The notes under the pieces were generated by a model. It had not been told where the DNA came from. It did not search any database and saw only the letters and a program-made list of their open reading frames with translations. A program made the position numbers and the translations under genes. A stretch of 6,241 nt of DNA from Leptospira selangorensis (lineage in GTDB: Bacteria > Spirochaetota > Leptospiria > Leptospirales > Leptospiraceae): positions 1 through 6,241 of the forward strand of contig NZ_RQES01000008.1 in NCBI RefSeq assembly GCF_004769405.1, given 5' to 3'. Positions 5,782 through 6,241 of this stretch are shown here, piece after piece (position 1 is the first letter of the stretch; each line of letters opens with the position of its first letter).

Positions 5782-6084
5782 ATGAAAACAAAAAGAATTC
5801 CTACACCAACAGTCTCTCAAATTCTTAGAGAGGAGTTTTTGGATCCGTTAGAGGTAACACCATATAGACTTGCAAAAGAACTACATGTTTCAACCTCTAC
5901 AGTATTGGAGATTTTGCACGGTAAGCGTAAAATCACAGTAGATATGTCTTTGAGATTAGCTAAGTTTTTTGGAATGTCCGATAAGTTTTGGATAAATCTT
6001 CAAAATGATTTAGAAATAAGGAAACAGAAAGAAAAGCTAAAGCTTAAATTAGATAGTATTCAGACGCTCCAAAGAACGGGCTGA
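5782..6084 (+). CDS. higA: HigA family antitoxin (XRE-type HTH), 100 aa
   Basis: HigA binds and neutralises HigB and represses the operon. The N terminus KRIPTPTVSQILREEFLDPL (4-23) is the usual HigA/VapI lead-in. The helix-turn-helix spans about 27-52, including PYRLAKELHVSTSTVLEILH and GKRKIT. It is followed by LRLAKFFGMSDKFWINLQND (57-76), also characteristic, and a Lys/Glu-rich C-terminal helix. I start at ATG 5782 and not at the earlier in-frame ATT-type start (5755), because GAGAGGA at 5769-5775 is a good Shine-Dalgarno site six bases upstream and the homology begins here. A start at 5755 would overlap higB. The gene ends at TGA 6082-6084, 17 bases before the R'' box of attC site 8. Confidence 0.93.
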   Translation: MKTKRIPTPTVSQILREEFLDPLEVTPYRLAKELHVSTSTVLEILHGKRKITVDMSLRLAKFFGMSDKFWINLQNDLEIRKQKEKLKLKLDSIQTLQRTG

Positions 6085-6101
6085 GTTCATTGCCCAACTT
6101 C

Positions 6102-6241
6102 GTATAACTGTCGGTGCTTCCGCTCCGCTCGGAGATCGCTTTCGCGACTCACTCGCTCGGGCTTCGCCACATTTGCGTCTGTCACTTCGTTTGCAGAGCA
6201 AACTCGTGCCATTGCAAACGTCGGAACACCTTGGTCGTTAG
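6102..6241 (+). repeat. attC site 8 (cut by window edge)
   Basis: R'' GTATAAC at 6102-6108; R' begins GTTAG at 6237-6241 and runs off the window. L boxes are the version of site 1 (GGTGCTTCCG with CGGAACACC). The first inner hairpin is GAG-A-TCGC with GCGACTC, a compensated change from TTGC/GCAA, and the second is GTTTGC-AGA-GCAAAC. The right part is almost identical to site 1. It is the attC of the higBA cassette; a new cassette begins at 6238. Confidence 0.9.

Larger units (their letters stand above)
1..6241 (+). mobile_element. Integron gene-cassette array (seven complete cassettes)
   Basis: Eight long imperfect palindromes, each bounded by an R''-like box (RYYYAAC type) and an R'-like box (GTTRRRY type), separate single-gene or single-operon units, all in the same orientation. 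Cutting between the G and TT of each R' box, as integron integrases do, gives cassettes 196-849, 850-1757, 1758-3144, 3145-3912, 3913-4625, 4626-5346 and 5347-6237. The boundaries are confirmed internally: the start of each cassette is complementary to its own R'' box and flank, not to its neighbour's. No integrase gene, attI or cassette promoter Pc is visible, so the window is either interior to a long chromosomal integron or an integrase-less cluster. Genes point away from the left edge, so an integrase, if present, is expected to the left. Confidence 0.93.

Noticed and set aside
63..6241. attC palindromes as intrinsic terminators
   Set aside because: None is followed by a T-run; the sequence after each R' is the next cassette's leader.

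Overview
The window is a stretch of an integron gene-cassette array (a chromosomal or superintegron-like array, or a CALIN, since no integrase or attI is in view). Eight attC-type recombination sites, seven complete and one cut by the right edge, recur at 63, 704, 1612, 2997, 3766, 4493, 5183 and 6102. They separate seven complete cassettes plus the tail of an eighth at the left edge. Every gene is on the + strand with its attC just downstream. The genes are A+T-rich, while the attC sites are clearly G+C-richer (about 55 % by hand count for the first). The A+T-rich coding style and the protein flavour fit a spirochaete such as Leptospira, but this is only a guess; nothing in the window is diagnostic of the host.

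Layout: 1-195 end of a preceding cassette and its attC; 196-849 cassette 1 (137-aa soluble protein of unknown function); 850-1757 cassette 2 (exported ankyrin-repeat protein); 1758-3144 cassette 3 (396-aa membrane-anchored protein with a coiled coil); 3145-3912 cassette 4 (189-aa integral membrane protein); 3913-4625 cassette 5 (179-aa protein, possibly nuclease-like); 4626-5346 cassette 6 (Tdi1/DUF1851-like immunity protein gene interrupted by an in-frame TAA); 5347-6237 cassette 7 (higB-higA toxin-antitoxin pair with its own promoter and operator-like repeats); from 6238 the next cassette.

The cassettes are independent mobile units and not a pathway. Six of the seven have short leaders without a clear Shine-Dalgarno site and no convincing promoter. 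Only the toxin-antitoxin cassette carries an obvious promoter, which suits a role in stabilising the array.

The most unusual signal is in the cassette ends. The first 17-24 bases of each cassette are the reverse complement of that same cassette's 3' part just before and through the attC R'' box, far beyond the usual 7-base core, and the sequence differs from cassette to cassette. One mismatch, at position 11, occurs in all seven. All ten base mismatches inside these arms would be G.T wobbles on the bottom strand, the strand that integron integrases use in folded form. The attC sites also contain a conserved chain of small hairpins with compensatory changes and a conserved bulge.
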